From Dolomedes plantarius (Eukaryota > Arthropoda > Arachnida > Araneae > Dolomedidae), in the NCBI GenBank assembly GCA_907164885.2, contig OU015490.1, positions 202,528,135 through 202,592,134 on the forward strand: a DNA stretch of 64,000 bases, in the 5' to 3' direction. Positions 42,319 to 53,422 of this stretch are shown here, in pieces. The notes under the pieces were generated by a model that was not told the origin of the DNA, made no database searches, and worked only from the letters and a program-made list of their open reading frames with translations. A program made the translations under genes and the position numbers. Numbering within the stretch: position 1 is the stretch's first letter; each line of letters begins with the position of its first letter.

Positions 42319-42879
42319 CTGTATTTTTAATAATTAGGTTTTCATTTTTAGTGGTTCTATAATTTGTTTTACTATCTTTTTAATATATGCATTTTGCTCA
42401 CGTTTTATTTTACTACTAAGCGGGGGAAGGGTTTAGGTTATCTCTTTTAATTATCTCTTTTAGGTTATCTCTTTTAATCTTTTAACTTAAAAAGGGCGGC
42501 ATTTTACCTTTTTGCCCGGGGCGTCGAAACTGCCAGAGCCGGCCCTGCTAAAATACATAAGTAATTTCACATTGTAAAAGAAAAGTTCTTTAATCAAACA
42601 GGAACTGGTACAGAAGTTTCGCTGACGTCATCGCTTTGTCGAGTAACTTGAAATCTGCGCCCTCTTGTTCGTTTTTGAGATGCATTTGGCAAAGCATATT
42701 TCTCTAGGACTAAAAAAAGCTTTAGGAAGGACTCTCAGGCAGTCTTCAGCGGTATGACGTCATACGGCGAGATCGCTAGCTTCACGGACGTGGCGGAGAC
42801 CTCATCGCCCCGTTCTCCTCGGAATTTTAAAACTCTCATAAATTTGAGTATCCTTGCAGCTCTCCGACATCCGACGTGT

Positions 42880-43125
42880 GATGAACTCGTTGTTTCATTC
42901 CAAAAACTCCGCATTTTTTCGATCATACGATCAAAGTGCTGCTAATCCATCATCAGATTTCTTACACATCTCTATCATAGGTTTAGGTAAATATCTTGGC
43001 TGTAAAACATTCCAAATTTCTCTGCATACTTCCTTCACAAATCGGAGACTGCCGATCGTCCCAACCGAAAAGAGAAAGCAATGGTCTGATGAGTGTCGCC
43101 TGTGGCCAAATATTTAGAAAAGCGA
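42880..43125 (-). pseudogene. PIF/Harbinger transposase N-terminal fragment
   Basis: The minus strand reads YLATGDTHQTIAFSFRLGRS, then VSDFVKEVCREIWNVLQP and RYLPKP. This is the conserved segment ahead of the DDE core of Harbinger (HARBI1-like) transposases. The core itself does not follow recognisably towards 42600; stops appear. It lies head-to-head with the MADF remnant at 43430, the usual two-gene arrangement of these elements. Confidence 0.75.
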
Positions 43126-43271
43126 GAAATAAATTATATAAATAAAACAATCAATAGGAATAAATCATGAGCAAAAAAAGAAAAAAATCATTGCCTTGTC
43201 ACCTTAACAAAGTTATTGTATTTACATATATTGTTTTGTGGTCGAATACACCAAATAAAAAATAATAAAAA

Positions 43272-43490
43272 TTTCAGGTAGTTTCTTTTAACGAAACTAC
43301 CGCGGGTTATTAACGTAGGATTACTTATCGTTGCTTACCTCTTTTTCTTTCTTTCTTTTTTTTGACGCATTTTGGTACGTTTCACTGTTTACTGCTACTG
43401 GGTTTGGCGCGCTACCAAAGTTATAACTCGCGACGCAGGACAATTTTTTTCTCTCCGAAGGACCGTTAATGAGGAACTGCGTTGAAAATT
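43272..43490 (+). repeat. Spacer of the Harbinger remnant, repeated at 13315-13600
   Basis: Contains AATTTCAGGTAGTTTCTTTT and the hairpin GGTAGTTT...GAAACTACC. A diverged inverted copy is at 13315-13600. It lies between the divergent transposase and MADF remnants, so it may be the shared promoter region. Confidence 0.6.
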
Positions 43491-43905
43491 CGTTTCAGAT
43501 GATGTAGCGAAAACGAAATGGAAAAGTTTACGTGACTCCTACATGAGGTTCAAGAAGAGCATAAAAGGTCACAGTAGTTCAGAAAGTACGGTATGTGGCC
43601 GTGGAGTAGTCATTTTTGGATGCCGCGCTTCAATATCGTCTCCAGAACAGCAATTTAACACGAGCGACTATAGAAATTGAGAATGAAAGGCCCTCATCAC
43701 CCATTTCTACGTCGCCGCTGACGAGAAACTGTGATAATCGAACCAGCTCCCTTCATTATCTGAAATACCTCCTCCACCTTCACCAAAGAAGAAAGGGAAG
43801 TCTCTTAGTGAAGCCAGTGGAAATATATCTTCAAACTCAGAGGTTGACAAAGTGTTTCATTCTTCACAAAGCAAGAAATCACAGGAACAAAAGATTGACG
43901 GGTAG
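43490..43905 (+). pseudogene. MADF-domain (Myb/SANT-like) protein remnant
   Basis: The + strand encodes FSDDVAKTKWKSLRDSYMRF with KKSIKG, the third-helix signature of MADF domains, then after frameshifts PPPPSPKKKGKSLSEASGN and HSSQSKKSQEQK. MADF/Myb-like proteins are the DNA-binding partner encoded by Harbinger transposons. The frame is broken in several places. A further fragment with NLRHQKTLYQKA lies near 44325-44360 and may be the C-terminal part. Confidence 0.65.
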
Positions 43906-44700
43906 ATCACTTGTTTCTGAGTTAAACATTAACTTTTAAAACATTCTGGCCAACGACTCAAGCAATGTTAAATTTAAAATTTGCCACACTCTTCTCAGAA
44001 ACCGAACTGCATGAGCTGTAAGAACAAGAGGCATCACTAACAACATCGCTAGCACTTCCTAGTTCGAGTTACAGTGTATTTAAGACACAGGGCTTGACAA
44101 CTGACGCTGAAGTAGCAGAGGATCATAGCAGGGGATTATCTTTCTCTCGTAGTGATAATATATTCCTTTCTGCACGTGATGTATTTAAAGGGGTGAAGGA
44201 CATCCCTTTACTGACTCCATGTATGTTCATATTCAAAAAAGTATCTGCTGCATGAAAGACTTAAAACGTTTACTAAAATAGAATTAAAACATTTACAATT
44301 ACAAAAGAGAACTTGCAAGTGTGCCTAACAACTTGCGCCACCAAAAAACATTATATCAAAAGGCAACTGGAACGAAAGTTTAAAAAAGAGCGGCCAACAT
44401 ATATGAACACATCTGGGCAGGAACATCAGGGCTATCATAGGACCACAACAATTGGCAGCCGCTGTAAACTGCCGGCGACAGCTGAACTGCAACTGGAACT
44501 GGCAGGACTGCTGCTGGTGGAGCGATTCTGCTTGGCTGCGTGAATTCAGGTTCAGGTATTTCAACTTGTCGGAGCTCCAAGGTATGTAGGACTTTATCTC
44601 CAATTGTAACATTATGCATCAGAAATATATTTGCTCAGCAGGTAATTAAATATCATAAATAGGCTCTTATCAGTAAAAACATAATACAAGTAAAATAAGT
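43906..44700. other. Decayed tail of the Harbinger remnant
   Basis: Short open pieces in changing frames near 43980-44220 and 44310-44540, rich in Ser, Gln and Leu. No domain identified. The right end of the element was not located. Confidence 0.4.
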
Positions 44701-44711
44701 AATAGTAAAAT

Positions 44712-44800
44712 AAAAGCAAACGCCGGGAATCGCACCCGGGAGAAAAAATTACAAGGCGCACGCGCATCCCCTGGGCCAGAGTTGCCACAGTGTGGCGCCG
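44712..44800 (-). repeat. tRNA-derived SINE head, diverged
   Basis: The minus strand contains TGGCCCAGGGGATG (A-box-like) and GGGTGCGATTCCC (B-box-like) about 30 bp apart, in the spacing of a tRNA gene. Stems do not pair well and the anticodon arm has a T-run, so it is a SINE or tRNA pseudogene rather than a tRNA gene. Confidence 0.5.
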
Positions 44801-44968
44801 GCAACCCCCTTTTTTACGCAAGCAGTGGACTTAATTGTCTCTTCTTCCACATGTGTTCTTTTGAGAACTGTTTGAAAGAATTTCAGAGGTGTGCGGGGCA
44901 TCCGGATAAATTTTCCTGGCGGCGGAGGAACTCAAAAGAAAGGGATAATGATGTTTTTCTATTCCAGA

Positions 44969-45575
44969 AGGTCCCATCTGTTGCAGGTTAACGGACCCGA
45001 GGGCGGCTGTCCAATAATTGGGAGAGTGACGAATGACCCCTTCGCCTGACAATGGGAGTTTGGTCTTGAGTGTCGACCAGGAGATAAATGACAGCGGATG
45101 GCTCGTGCGGAAATGGCGGACAAGACCCGGAAATGATGTCTGGTAATCGTCTCTGGAATATTCCCGGCTGTTCGAGAATGAACCGGGGAGGAGATGATAA
45201 AAAGGCGGTAGCCTTTTGTCTAAGGGAACAGACTTTGCCGATGACGCTGGACAGCGGTTGTTCTGAGAGGCAGACGTTTGTCTTCCGAGAGAGGAGTTTT
45301 TTGGGCCGACAGTCTTGGGATCAGATGCGTGCACTGGGCCGCGTCCCCATGAAATTGTAACTTTGGCGGTGAGCCACTTCTCTACTGCAAGGGCAGTATT
45401 GTATATATTTTGTACATATATGTAATTGTATGAGTGAATAAAGAGTATTTTAATTACTCTAAGTCGGTCTCCTCTCGGATAATTTATGTGGATGTTTTGG
45501 CTAGAGATTAGCCAGGCTAGGTTTAATGCTATTTACGTCCTCGGCAGTGAAGCTACATTGTGAGGACATGATAGC
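44969..45575 (+). mobile_element. Probable LTR of an orphan Ty3-like element
   Basis: Begins about TGTTGCAGGTTAACGG and ends about GTGAGGACA, giving TG...CA ends. AATAAAGAG near 45441 is a fitting poly(A) signal, followed by a retroelement-style primer site (GGTGGCAGCGGTGGGAT at about 45577-45593). G/C-richer than its surroundings. ORFs on both strands here look like chance. No partner LTR or coding region was found. Confidence 0.5.
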
Positions 45576-46880
45576 TGGTGGCAGCGGTGGGATGTCTGCT
45601 AGTGTAAAATAGCAGTCAGACGCACTGCGGACCAAAGACGAGGAGTGCGAAAGCGGTGCTGGAGGGATATCCAGGGGAAAAACCGGCAAATGCAGAAGTC
45701 GACGGAAACCTACGGAATTTGCGGGCAGACGAGGAAAAGCCAGACGGATAAACGGAGGAAAAGGGAAGCCGAGCGGAATTCAAACACCAGCCTGATCAAC
45801 TGATGCAACGATAACCGAAGGTGAGCCTATTTTGAAATCTTCCAAGAGGTCTGCGCGAAATATCGTCAAGGGGCAGTAAATTGTGGGGTTGACTAGTTGG
45901 AATTAGCCTTATAATTCAGAGAATTTAGACAGTCAATTTCAGCTCTTCATCGAGTGGTCCGAAATTTAAGCCTGTGAAGGTTTAGGAAAATTAGTTGAGT
46001 TAAGTAATACAAGTGATTCGGGGGAATCACAAAGGAATTAATTGTTTAGGGATTAAACGATGGTTTAAAGTTCCTTTTTGTATTTTATATATTCTATTGA
46101 TTTTTAGAAATCAATTTACTTTTTGGGTGATTTTGAGATAAATCTCCCAAGGTTAAGTTTCAACAAAATCTCTGTTTAAGGGTAAACAGGAAAGGGATTT
46201 TTTGGGGGGGTGATTTTGAGATAAATCTCCCAAGGTTAGGTTTTGAGAAAATCTCTGTTTAAGAATTTAAACAGGAAAGGGATTTTTTGGGGGGTGATTT
46301 TGAGACAAATCTCCCAAGGTTAGGTTTTAAAAAAACCTCTGTTTAGGGATTTAAACAGGAAAGTTTTGTGAGAATTCATAGAAAATCTCACAGTGCCTTT
46401 GGTGCACAGGAAGCGCTCAGTGTGGGACACATATCACCGGCGATACTATAAATAAATGAAAATTTTGTGTATGCATGTGTTTTCTGAAATTGTGTGATAT
46501 TGTGCATGTCTTAAATATTTGTTGTGTCAGCGGCATAACGGTAGATTAAGAGCGTTTATTCTTGTATATGTTGGTATGTTAAGTTCTTTGAAACATTTGT
46601 AGTTAAGTGTTTTATTACAGGTTCTAGCGATTTAAATATCATAGTGTATAACTGTTGTGGTATATGTGACAGGCATTTTGGAAATTTTAGTTATGATATT
46701 TTTGATTATGTAATACATGTTTTAAGGTTTTATTACAATAATTGTGTAATAGTATGTGATAAATGTTTGAAGGTTTTATAGAGGAATATTAGGGATTTAG
46801 GTCATAGATAAATTAAGCGTACTGATAGCAAAGTTAGAAATTCCTGACTGCAATTATTTTGTATTCGAAAATAGTATATA
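45576..46880 (+). other. Leader of the orphan LTR element
   Basis: Starts with the primer-site-like GGTGGCAGCGGTGGGAT. An ~84-bp unit is repeated three times from 46124 to about 46370. Past 46380 the sequence is AT-rich and no Gag follows, so the element is truncated. Confidence 0.5.
46124..46370 (+). repeat. ~84-bp tandem repeat, three units
   Basis: Units start near 46124, 46209 and 46293, each with GGTGATTTTGAGANAAATCT, CCCAAGGTTA and AATCTCTGTTTAAG followed by AAACAGGAAAG. Each is itself partly palindromic (AGATAAATCTCCC). Confidence 0.88.
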
Positions 46881-46914
46881 GAACCTTATAGTGTTATTAT
46901 TGAAAAATTTGGGG

Positions 46915-47905
46915 AATTATGGCAGAACTTACCGAAATGGAGTTATTTCTTCCTTGTGCTTCATCCTTGTGCTTCATCATGGATGTAATCAAGTTCCTCA
47001 AACATTTAATTTATCTTATTTGGGCGTAAATTACGAACGTGAGCTTTCTTGGCATCAACATGGTCAAAACATTATTCGTAAAGCCCCGGATCACTTCGTA
47101 CTTGTTAAAGCGCCCAACGGAGAGTAAGTGGGGTAGCTCTAGATCTACTCTCAATACGACTTACAAGACATATGTTCTCCCATTCTTGATCTGTTGCTGT
47201 AAACCATTGGTGACTTCTTTCCACCTACTGAAAATGTCCCTTGCAGTGTTTCACGATCAGGCTCTTCAGGAGCGTGCATAGGGTTTTAGCGCCCCTGGGC
47301 GAAACACATTTACTGGCAATCAAATTTCTCTGCGTATGAGTAATGGATCTTGTAAGACAACCCCTATTTCCTCCCTCCCCCCCCCCCCCCCGAAAAAAAT
47401 TGCATCCACCATCGATTTTACTAACTGTACTTTTATTGCATTACGTTTCGATACTAAAAACCTACATTCTAGCTACGTAAAAGGAAATTATACATGAAAT
47501 TACAATGGGTCCACTAAAATATAAATCACGTTTTTCTAAGAGACAAATATTTCGAGCCAAAAGGGTAGTTTGTCAATTAAGATTCTTTCTACGATTCGTT
47601 TAAAAAAATCGAAACATTTTTTTATAAGCTGAATTATAGAAACCACGAAAAATGAGGGATTTCTTAAAAAACCCGTAACCTTTATAAAAATGTTGCGATG
47701 AGGAATAAAATTGGAGGCCCTAAATTTTTAGAGGCCCTAAATTTTAGCGGCCCTGGGCGGTTGCCCAGTTCGCCCCCCTCCCCCCCTAAACACGGCCCTG
47801 AGGCTCTTCGGCTGATCACTGGCACGGTAAAATCTACCTCTATAGATGATATGCTTATCTGCACATATAGCAAACCGGTAGAGTTAATAATTACAGAGAC
47901 ATCGA
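46915..47905 (+). pseudogene. Jockey-type LINE reverse transcriptase fragment, split by a MITE
   Basis: The part at 46915-47258 reads as the end of the reverse transcriptase domain: LSYLGVNYERELSWHQH, a frameshift, then LLKRPTESKWGSSRSTLNTT and YKTYVLPFL. The conserved continuation LRLITGTVKSTSIDDM is at 47801-47850. Between them lies a hAT MITE (47267-47800) with its own target duplication. Removing the MITE and one duplication copy restores the phrase DQALRLITG. The LINE lacks both ends. Confidence 0.82.
47267..47800. mobile_element. hAT MITE, 534 bp
   Basis: Left end CAGGAGCGTGCATAGGG. The right end is the inverse of CAGGGCCGTGTTTAGGG. The 8-bp AGGCTCTT flanks both sides (47259-47266 and 47801-47808). 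Non-coding. Confidence 0.9.
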
Positions 47906-48400
47906 GCCAGCGCCAGACTAATTCTTTCCTTTCTCTCCCTTTTTCCTGTTTGTTTTTTCCTCTTTAGGACTACTGCTTCTTTTAAGGCACGTTTTCTTTT
48001 CATTTAAATTTAACTTCCCTTAACTCAACACAGTAACCTATTGTAAAGCAATTTTTTTATCTTAAAACCTCTACTACCAATTTCACGAACACCCTTATTC
48101 AAATTAATCATAGTTATCATTGGAGTTAAGCCTTTGGTCTGGGTTCTCCAAAACGGGCCATAACGACGTAGTCTCTCTCTTGAAAAGACAGCCTTGCTCC
48201 TGTGGGAAAAGATGCTGAGAACTCCAATTTATCTTCTCTTTTGAAGCCATGAAACTTCAAGGGAGAGAGCAACCAAAAGTCCCAACAGGGCTTTTTGCAA
48301 GAAATTCTCGTGCTCAAAGAGCTTTATGCTATTAACTAGCGGCACGTCCCAACTTTGTCCGGATTGAACAATTAACTATCTTAAGTAGATATTAAGTAGG
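47906..48400. other. Unassigned sequence
   Basis: No coding region or repeat boundary that I can support. Confidence 0.5.
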
Positions 48401-48404
48401 TATA

Positions 48405-48690
48405 ATTTATTTTAAAACTTCATCGTATACCACATTTTTCGTTTTTCTGAGGTTGTTAAATAAATTGATTCTTCGCACTTCCTGACCTAGAGAGACCAAC
48501 ATATAATTGTCCATGAGTAAAGCAATCTTCCCGTAAGTCAAGTCCAATATATTTGTATGTTTGACCTTGGGATTTGTTGATGGTGATGGCAAAAGAAATT
48601 TTTATTGGAAACTGTAACGTCAGGCACTGAATTGTGTCCGGGCCAACCCGCATGTTGATTTTGATACAATTCAGCCCCATAGCCTATCCG
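48405..48690 (-). pseudogene. Helitron helicase C-terminal fragment
   Basis: The minus strand reads [20 protein letters not shown], then [20 protein letters not shown] and, after a one-base frameshift, [20 protein letters not shown]. This is helicase motifs V-VI of the PIF1-like domain at the end of Helitron Rep/Hel proteins. The upstream helicase and Rep parts are missing. Confidence 0.85.
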
Positions 48691-48862
48691 CTACAGAGTC
48701 CACACACAAAAAAAACACGAAAAGAGGGCCAAAAATGGCGCAAAAAGTTTAATAACTGTTTTTTAAAACTAAAAATTCAAAAATCCGGCTAAGTCAGGCA
48801 CTGAATCGTGTCCGGGGCCACCCGCGTGCCGATTTTGTACGATTTTGCCCCATAGTCTCGCT
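48622..48862 (-). repeat. ~70-bp duplication in the Helitron fragment
   Basis: GTCAGGCACTGAATNGTGTC and the following ~50 bp occur at 48622-48690 and again at 48794-48862, about 172 bp apart. The unit codes for part of the helicase ([18 protein letters not shown]). Confidence 0.8.
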
Positions 48863-48869
48863 GTCAGCG

Positions 48870-49390
48870 AGGACAGACGCGGAAGCTGTCGAAATAAGCA
48901 ACTTTTAGGGGGAAAATCATTAAAAAATTAATTAAAAAACTCCGGGGCCCGATTTTTAAAAAATAATATGCCTGTGTTTTAATCTGAACTATCAACTATA
49001 TCTATACAAAATTTCAGATCAATTGAAGCAATACTTTTTCACTATAAAAGAGCAAACATAGGCCTATTCGAAATAATCAATAAATTTCACAGTTTCTATG
49101 AAACACACTGATTTTTGAATAAAGTTCAGTAATTCAAGTTCGATTTACGCAAATTGTGCATAAAATTGTACATAAATTCAAAAACATAGAGTTTATAAGT
49201 TAAATAAAGTTCTCTATTATACCAATAAATTTCCAGTTGATAGCCAATAAATTGTAAATCTTTTTTTACCTTAGATGTCCAATAAAAAGCGTAGTTCAAA
49301 ATTGTAATTTTCTTCAATAAACCCTTAAACGTTGCCAATTTCAAAAATCCTTTTTGTATTTATCAATACCTCCTACACTTGAATCTTTAA
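48870..49390. other. AT-rich sequence, nothing recognised
   Basis: No gene or repeat supported. Confidence 0.5.
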
Positions 49391-49394
49391 AATA

Positions 49395-49560
49395 TTAAAT
49401 GTTTTACTGATAATAAATGAAAATGTAGTTCGATGTGTTGCTATGGTTACTTGACTATGGTTGACAAAGAAAATTCAAATGTTAAATGTTTTGCTGATAA
49501 TAAATGAAAATATCATTTGATGTGTTGCTATGGTTACTTGACTATGGTTAAGGAAAAATT
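49395..49560 (+). repeat. Tandem duplication of ~85 bp
   Basis: TTAAATGTTTTNCTGATAAT, then GATGTGTTGCTATGGTTACT and TGACTATGGTT appear twice in direct order, at about 49396 and 49480. Confidence 0.88.
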
Positions 49561-50328
49561 GTAAAGGTGAAGCATCAGCTCAACATTTAGGCCCCTAACT
49601 TTCTTTATACTGATCAGATATACATAATATATAGCCTATGTCCTTCTGCAATTACGTATCTTTCAAATAGTGAAAGAATTTTTCAAATTGGTGCAGTGAT
49701 TCCAGAAATTACCCTCCACTTACAAAATCCGCTCTCTATCTTTATACAGTGGGTGATCGGTTAACGAACAGTTCGGACTACGAACAATTCGGATAACGAA
49801 CACTTTCACGAAAGATTTTTGTGTTCGGACAACGAACATATGTTTGGATAACGAACTAAAACGAATTCTACCGAACACCTCTATGACAAAAGGTCGAAAA
49901 AAGTTTCTAGTAGTCCAAGATCAACCAAGGGTTGGTTCAGTGAGTTTATCTAATAATTCTAATCAAGAGGTCTACAAACGACACAATTTTAGTTATATAC
50001 ATGTATTTTACATGTATGTATAACCCTTAAAGGGAGTCTACAATTTGCCACTAATCTAAGAGCCAGGCTTACATGACGAAGTTCCATCTAGTCGAATTCT
50101 AAAAACGGTGGGGCGCTGCTCGCTACGTCATATATTTCGTCACAACCTCTCGTCAGAGCTCGGAGCACTCGACACGGTCGCATACCGCGTAGTTTGCGTC
50201 GAGACTTTGTGAATTGTACACGTAACCTTTATGTACTCTAGTTGGTTTTTGCCCTTCTGAATTTTTGAACCCCTTATAAAAAAATAAATTAAAGTAAAAA
50301 TAAAAATATTAGAAAATCTGGCAATATT

Positions 50329-51825
50329 ATGAGGCCTAAAAAAAGTGGAATGTCAAGAAATGTGCTCCAAATATAAACCAAGCAAGATATTATAGCCAAT
50401 GTAGAGAGTGGGCAGAAGATATCTGATGTTGCTAGGCAATATGGCTTGAACAAGTCTACAGTAGGCGCAATCTTAGCTAAGAAAGATATCATCAAGAAGA
50501 CTCAAGCAGCTAAAGGAGTAACGAAAATCACATCTGAGAGGCAAATAAGTGCCAGCCATGAAAAAATGGAGAGGTTGCTTTTAGTTTGGATAAACAAAAG
50601 GGAAATGAAAAGAGATGTAACTAGTACGGCCATCATTCAAGAGAAGGCTAGTAAAATTTTTGAGAAGTTGAAGGAGCAAACTCCAGGTTCGTCATCCAAG
50701 AAGTTAGAATTCAAGGCTACCACTGGCTGGTTTGCAAAGTTTAAGAGGAGATCTGGCATTAAACATGTGGTAATGCATGGTGAGTCTGCTAGTGCAGATA
50801 AAGAAGCTGAGAAGTTCTGTCTCAAATTTCAAGAATTCATTGAAAAAGAAGGGTATTGTCCACAACAAATTTTCAATTGTGATGAAACAGGTTTGTTTTG
50901 GAAGCGCATGCCGAACCATACCAATCACAAAAGATGAGAAAAGTTTTCCTGGGCTTAAATCCATGAAAGACCGATTGACGTTACTTTTGGGAGCTAACGC
51001 TAGTGGTGATATGAAGCTTAAACCACTTTTCGTTTATTACTCTGAGAATCCTAGAGCATTCAAAAAATTTCCATAATCAAGAAAAGACTGCCAGTGATGT
51101 GGAGATCAAATCAGAGGGCATAGGTCCCGCAGGTTCTTTTCAAAGAATGGCTGTTTGAAGTTTGTGCTCCTAGCATCAAGGACTACCTTGACACCAATGA
51201 CTTGCCATTGAAAGCACTGCTGCTATTGGACAATGCACCAAGACACACAAAGGACCTTGAAGATAATTTGTTGATAGACTTTCCCTGGCTGACAGTTCAG
51301 TTTCTACCTCCGAATACGACTTCGTTGATTCAGCAAATGGATCAGGAGGTTATTGCGGGTTTCAAGAAATTGCAGACTCGCGCGCTGTTTCGTCGGTGTT
51401 TCGAAGCATGCCAATTATCCTCAACAATAACATTAAAAGCATTTTGGAAAGAAAAATTTCACATTCTTGAAGCTATCCGATTCATTCAAAAGGCGTGGTC
51501 AGAACTCAACGAAAATTGATTTCTGCTTGGCGAAAACTGTGTCCATCTTGTGGTCAGGGAGACGGAGATAATGCCCCTGAAAAAATGAATGAAATTGGGA
51601 CAATTGCTTAAGATCTGGAATTGAAGGTGAACGAGGATGACATTAAAGAGCTCATAATGGAACATGAAAATGAGCTAACAACAGAAGAACTCCAAGAAAT
51701 CTTGAATGAAGAACACCAGCGAAATGTATCTCCTTCTGAAAATGAAGACGAAAGAGGACCAAAACGACATCTGCTATTAAAGATCTTTTATAGAAGTGGG
51801 AGGATGTCAGAGCAACGGTCTTAGA
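50329..51825 (+). pseudogene. Tigger-type transposase, frameshifted
   Basis: The ATG at 50329 starts MRPKKSGMSRNVLQ, then a stop near 50374, then TKQDIIANVESGQKISDVAR, the first CENP-B-type helix-turn-helix. At 50550-50770 is the second CENP-B domain (TGWFAKFKRRSGIKHV). The DDE core has [10 protein letters not shown] (first D) at about 50870, a frameshift at about 50915, [20 protein letters not shown], a break near 51075, LLLLDNAPRHTKDL (second D) at about 51215 and PPNTTSLIQQMDQEV (third D) at about 51310. An acidic tail follows to 51825. Three or more lesions make it inactive. Confidence 0.9.
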
Positions 51826-52028
51826 ATGGCACCCAAACCAAGCCGATGTCAATAGGGTTGGGAATCTCTACAATGATAATGCTATTAATCACTTCCAGAA
51901 AATTCTGAAGAAGAGAGAAAAGCAATCAACATTGGACATTTTCTTTAACGACCCCTTAACCAAAAAAAAATGATTGATTAATGTGCAAGACTGTATTATT
52001 TTGGTAAAAAATAAACTTACTAAGAAAT

Positions 52029-52031
<3 letters not shown>

Positions 52032-52111
<80 letters not shown>
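52032..52111. repeat. (TA)n microsatellite
   Basis: About 40 TA units inside the right part of the Tigger-like element. Confidence 0.95.
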
Positions 52112-52113
<2 letters not shown>

Positions 52114-52269
52114 TTTAGTTTAATTTTTAGGGCCTCCAGGACGAATTAATGGAAGTCCCATAAAAATCTATGGTAAATCGATGATCGGTTAACGAACATT
52201 TCGGTTTACGAACATAGTCATGGATTATGTTCGTAAACCGATCGCCCACTTTATATTAGTATAGATTAC

Positions 52270-53140
52270 AGTCTTAAAAGGCTGTTGGCTCCCCGCAATC
52301 CACACGATATTGGTATTGTTATGTTCGCACAGAAGTCGCTGCTTCAGTCTTTAAGAAAGACACAAACCCTAAAACTTTAAGGTCACTGACTTATGAGAAT
52401 ACTGACGCCCTTTACTCCGAACCCAAGTGATTACGCGTCTACACCAATGGCACCCGTATGAGTGACTGTATTTACATTGGAGCTGGAGTTACGTGTGAGC
52501 TATTTTCATTTTTTGCTCCGGCTGAACGACTTGCGTCTACTTTTGATGGGGGTGCCGGCTCCAGAAATTTGAATGCGCTGTCATCTTAACTGATTCGCAT
52601 TACAAGCAACTAAGTGCGCATTACAAGCAATCGTAGACACCTTTCTTCCTCAATCTTTTGCCATTAAAAAATGCATGCCCTAAGACAGCCGTCTGCATGC
52701 AAGAAATCTATTATTCTGCATTGGATCCTTGGACATTTCGGTATCACGGGTAATGATAGGGCTGACTTCCTGGCTAAAAGGGGGGCGACTATTCTCCAAA
52801 CCTCCCTTACTGACACCTCATTCACCTCAATTAAGCATTTGATAAGAGATGATGTCACAATCAAATTTAAAGAACAGTTATTTGATAATGTATAATTCGA
52901 AATCATAGTGTTTCGATATCCAAAACGATACGAATCGTCCTAAGAAAGAGCGGTTATAATCTTCCGAATCATCACACAATTATCTTGCTCGACAGCTCTT
53001 ATGTATCATAGTCCTCAATGACCCTAATTGCAAACTCTGCAACCTGCTTGAAGTTGTGGGAAGATCCCACTGCCCGATCTATCTCGCTGACCAGCTATCC
53101 TGGTCTCGTCTCCTGGTCTCGCTGACCAGGAGACGAGAGC
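52270..53140 (+). pseudogene. Jockey-type LINE fragment (RNase H and tail)
   Basis: Broken reading with VYTNGTRMSDCIYIGAGV-like RNase H start near 52440, then ILHWILGHFGITGNDRADFL at 52715-52775 and a cysteine tail (CKLCNLLE near 53030). Several frameshifts. It ends near an inverted repeat at 53104-53142. It is the second such fragment near SUCLG2 and lies about 280 bp upstream of its ATG. Confidence 0.8.
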
Positions 53141-53142
53141 CC
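53104..53142. repeat. Hairpin
   Basis: Arms TCTCGTCTCCTGGTC and GACCAGGAGACGAGA with a 5-6-bp loop. Lies at the end of the LINE fragment and could form a stem in RNA. Confidence 0.75.
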
Positions 53143-53422
53143 ATATGGGTTAACGGATAAATTCTCTTTCTCTTTTTGTTTTGCTTCCTTTAGTTTTAGT
53201 TTTTTCCATTGTGACCATTAGAAATAAAAAGAAAATTTTTCTTGTTGTCGTTTTGAAAACCTACTACGCATACAGAGTAAAAATTCTGAGAACAATTTAC
53301 TTTTTAATGTTCGTATTTAATGTTCAAATCGAAATATCTTCTCGAATCGATAATTTTATTTACATTTCGTGTTGACCGACGATGTTTATCTTTTGTGGCC
53401 TTGAATAGTCGAGTCATTCAAG

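Larger units (their letters stand above)
32395..42547 (+). mobile_element. hAT transposon B carrying a nested LTR element
   Basis: The left end starts CAGAGCCGGCGCTAGG and the right end is the inverse of CAGGGCCGGCTCTGG. Directly outside, CTAAAAT occurs on both sides (32388-32394 and 42548-42554), seven of the expected eight duplicated bases. Total length is 10,153 bp, or about 4.6 kb once the LTR element at 33765-39336 and its duplication are removed. A ZMYM1-like hAT transposase remnant fills the right part. The left part (32395-33764) is AT-rich and non-coding. Confidence 0.82.
49747..52251 (+). mobile_element. Tigger-like (pogo) DNA transposon
   Basis: Left end CAGTGGGTGATCGGTTAACG, inverse right end AAGTGGGCGATCGGTTTACG, with TA directly outside both. 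Length 2,505 bp. The left subterminal region repeats GGATAACGAAC and CGAACA phrases about five times, and the right end has a hairpin of the same core at 52203-52240. It contains a CENP-B/Tigger-type transposase on the + strand and a TA microsatellite at 52032-52111. Confidence 0.92.

Noticed and set aside
44831..45360. Overlapping ORFs of 167 and 90 codons on opposite strands
   Set aside because: They lie within a G/C-richer probable LTR, have no recognisable domains and overlap each other; likely chance.
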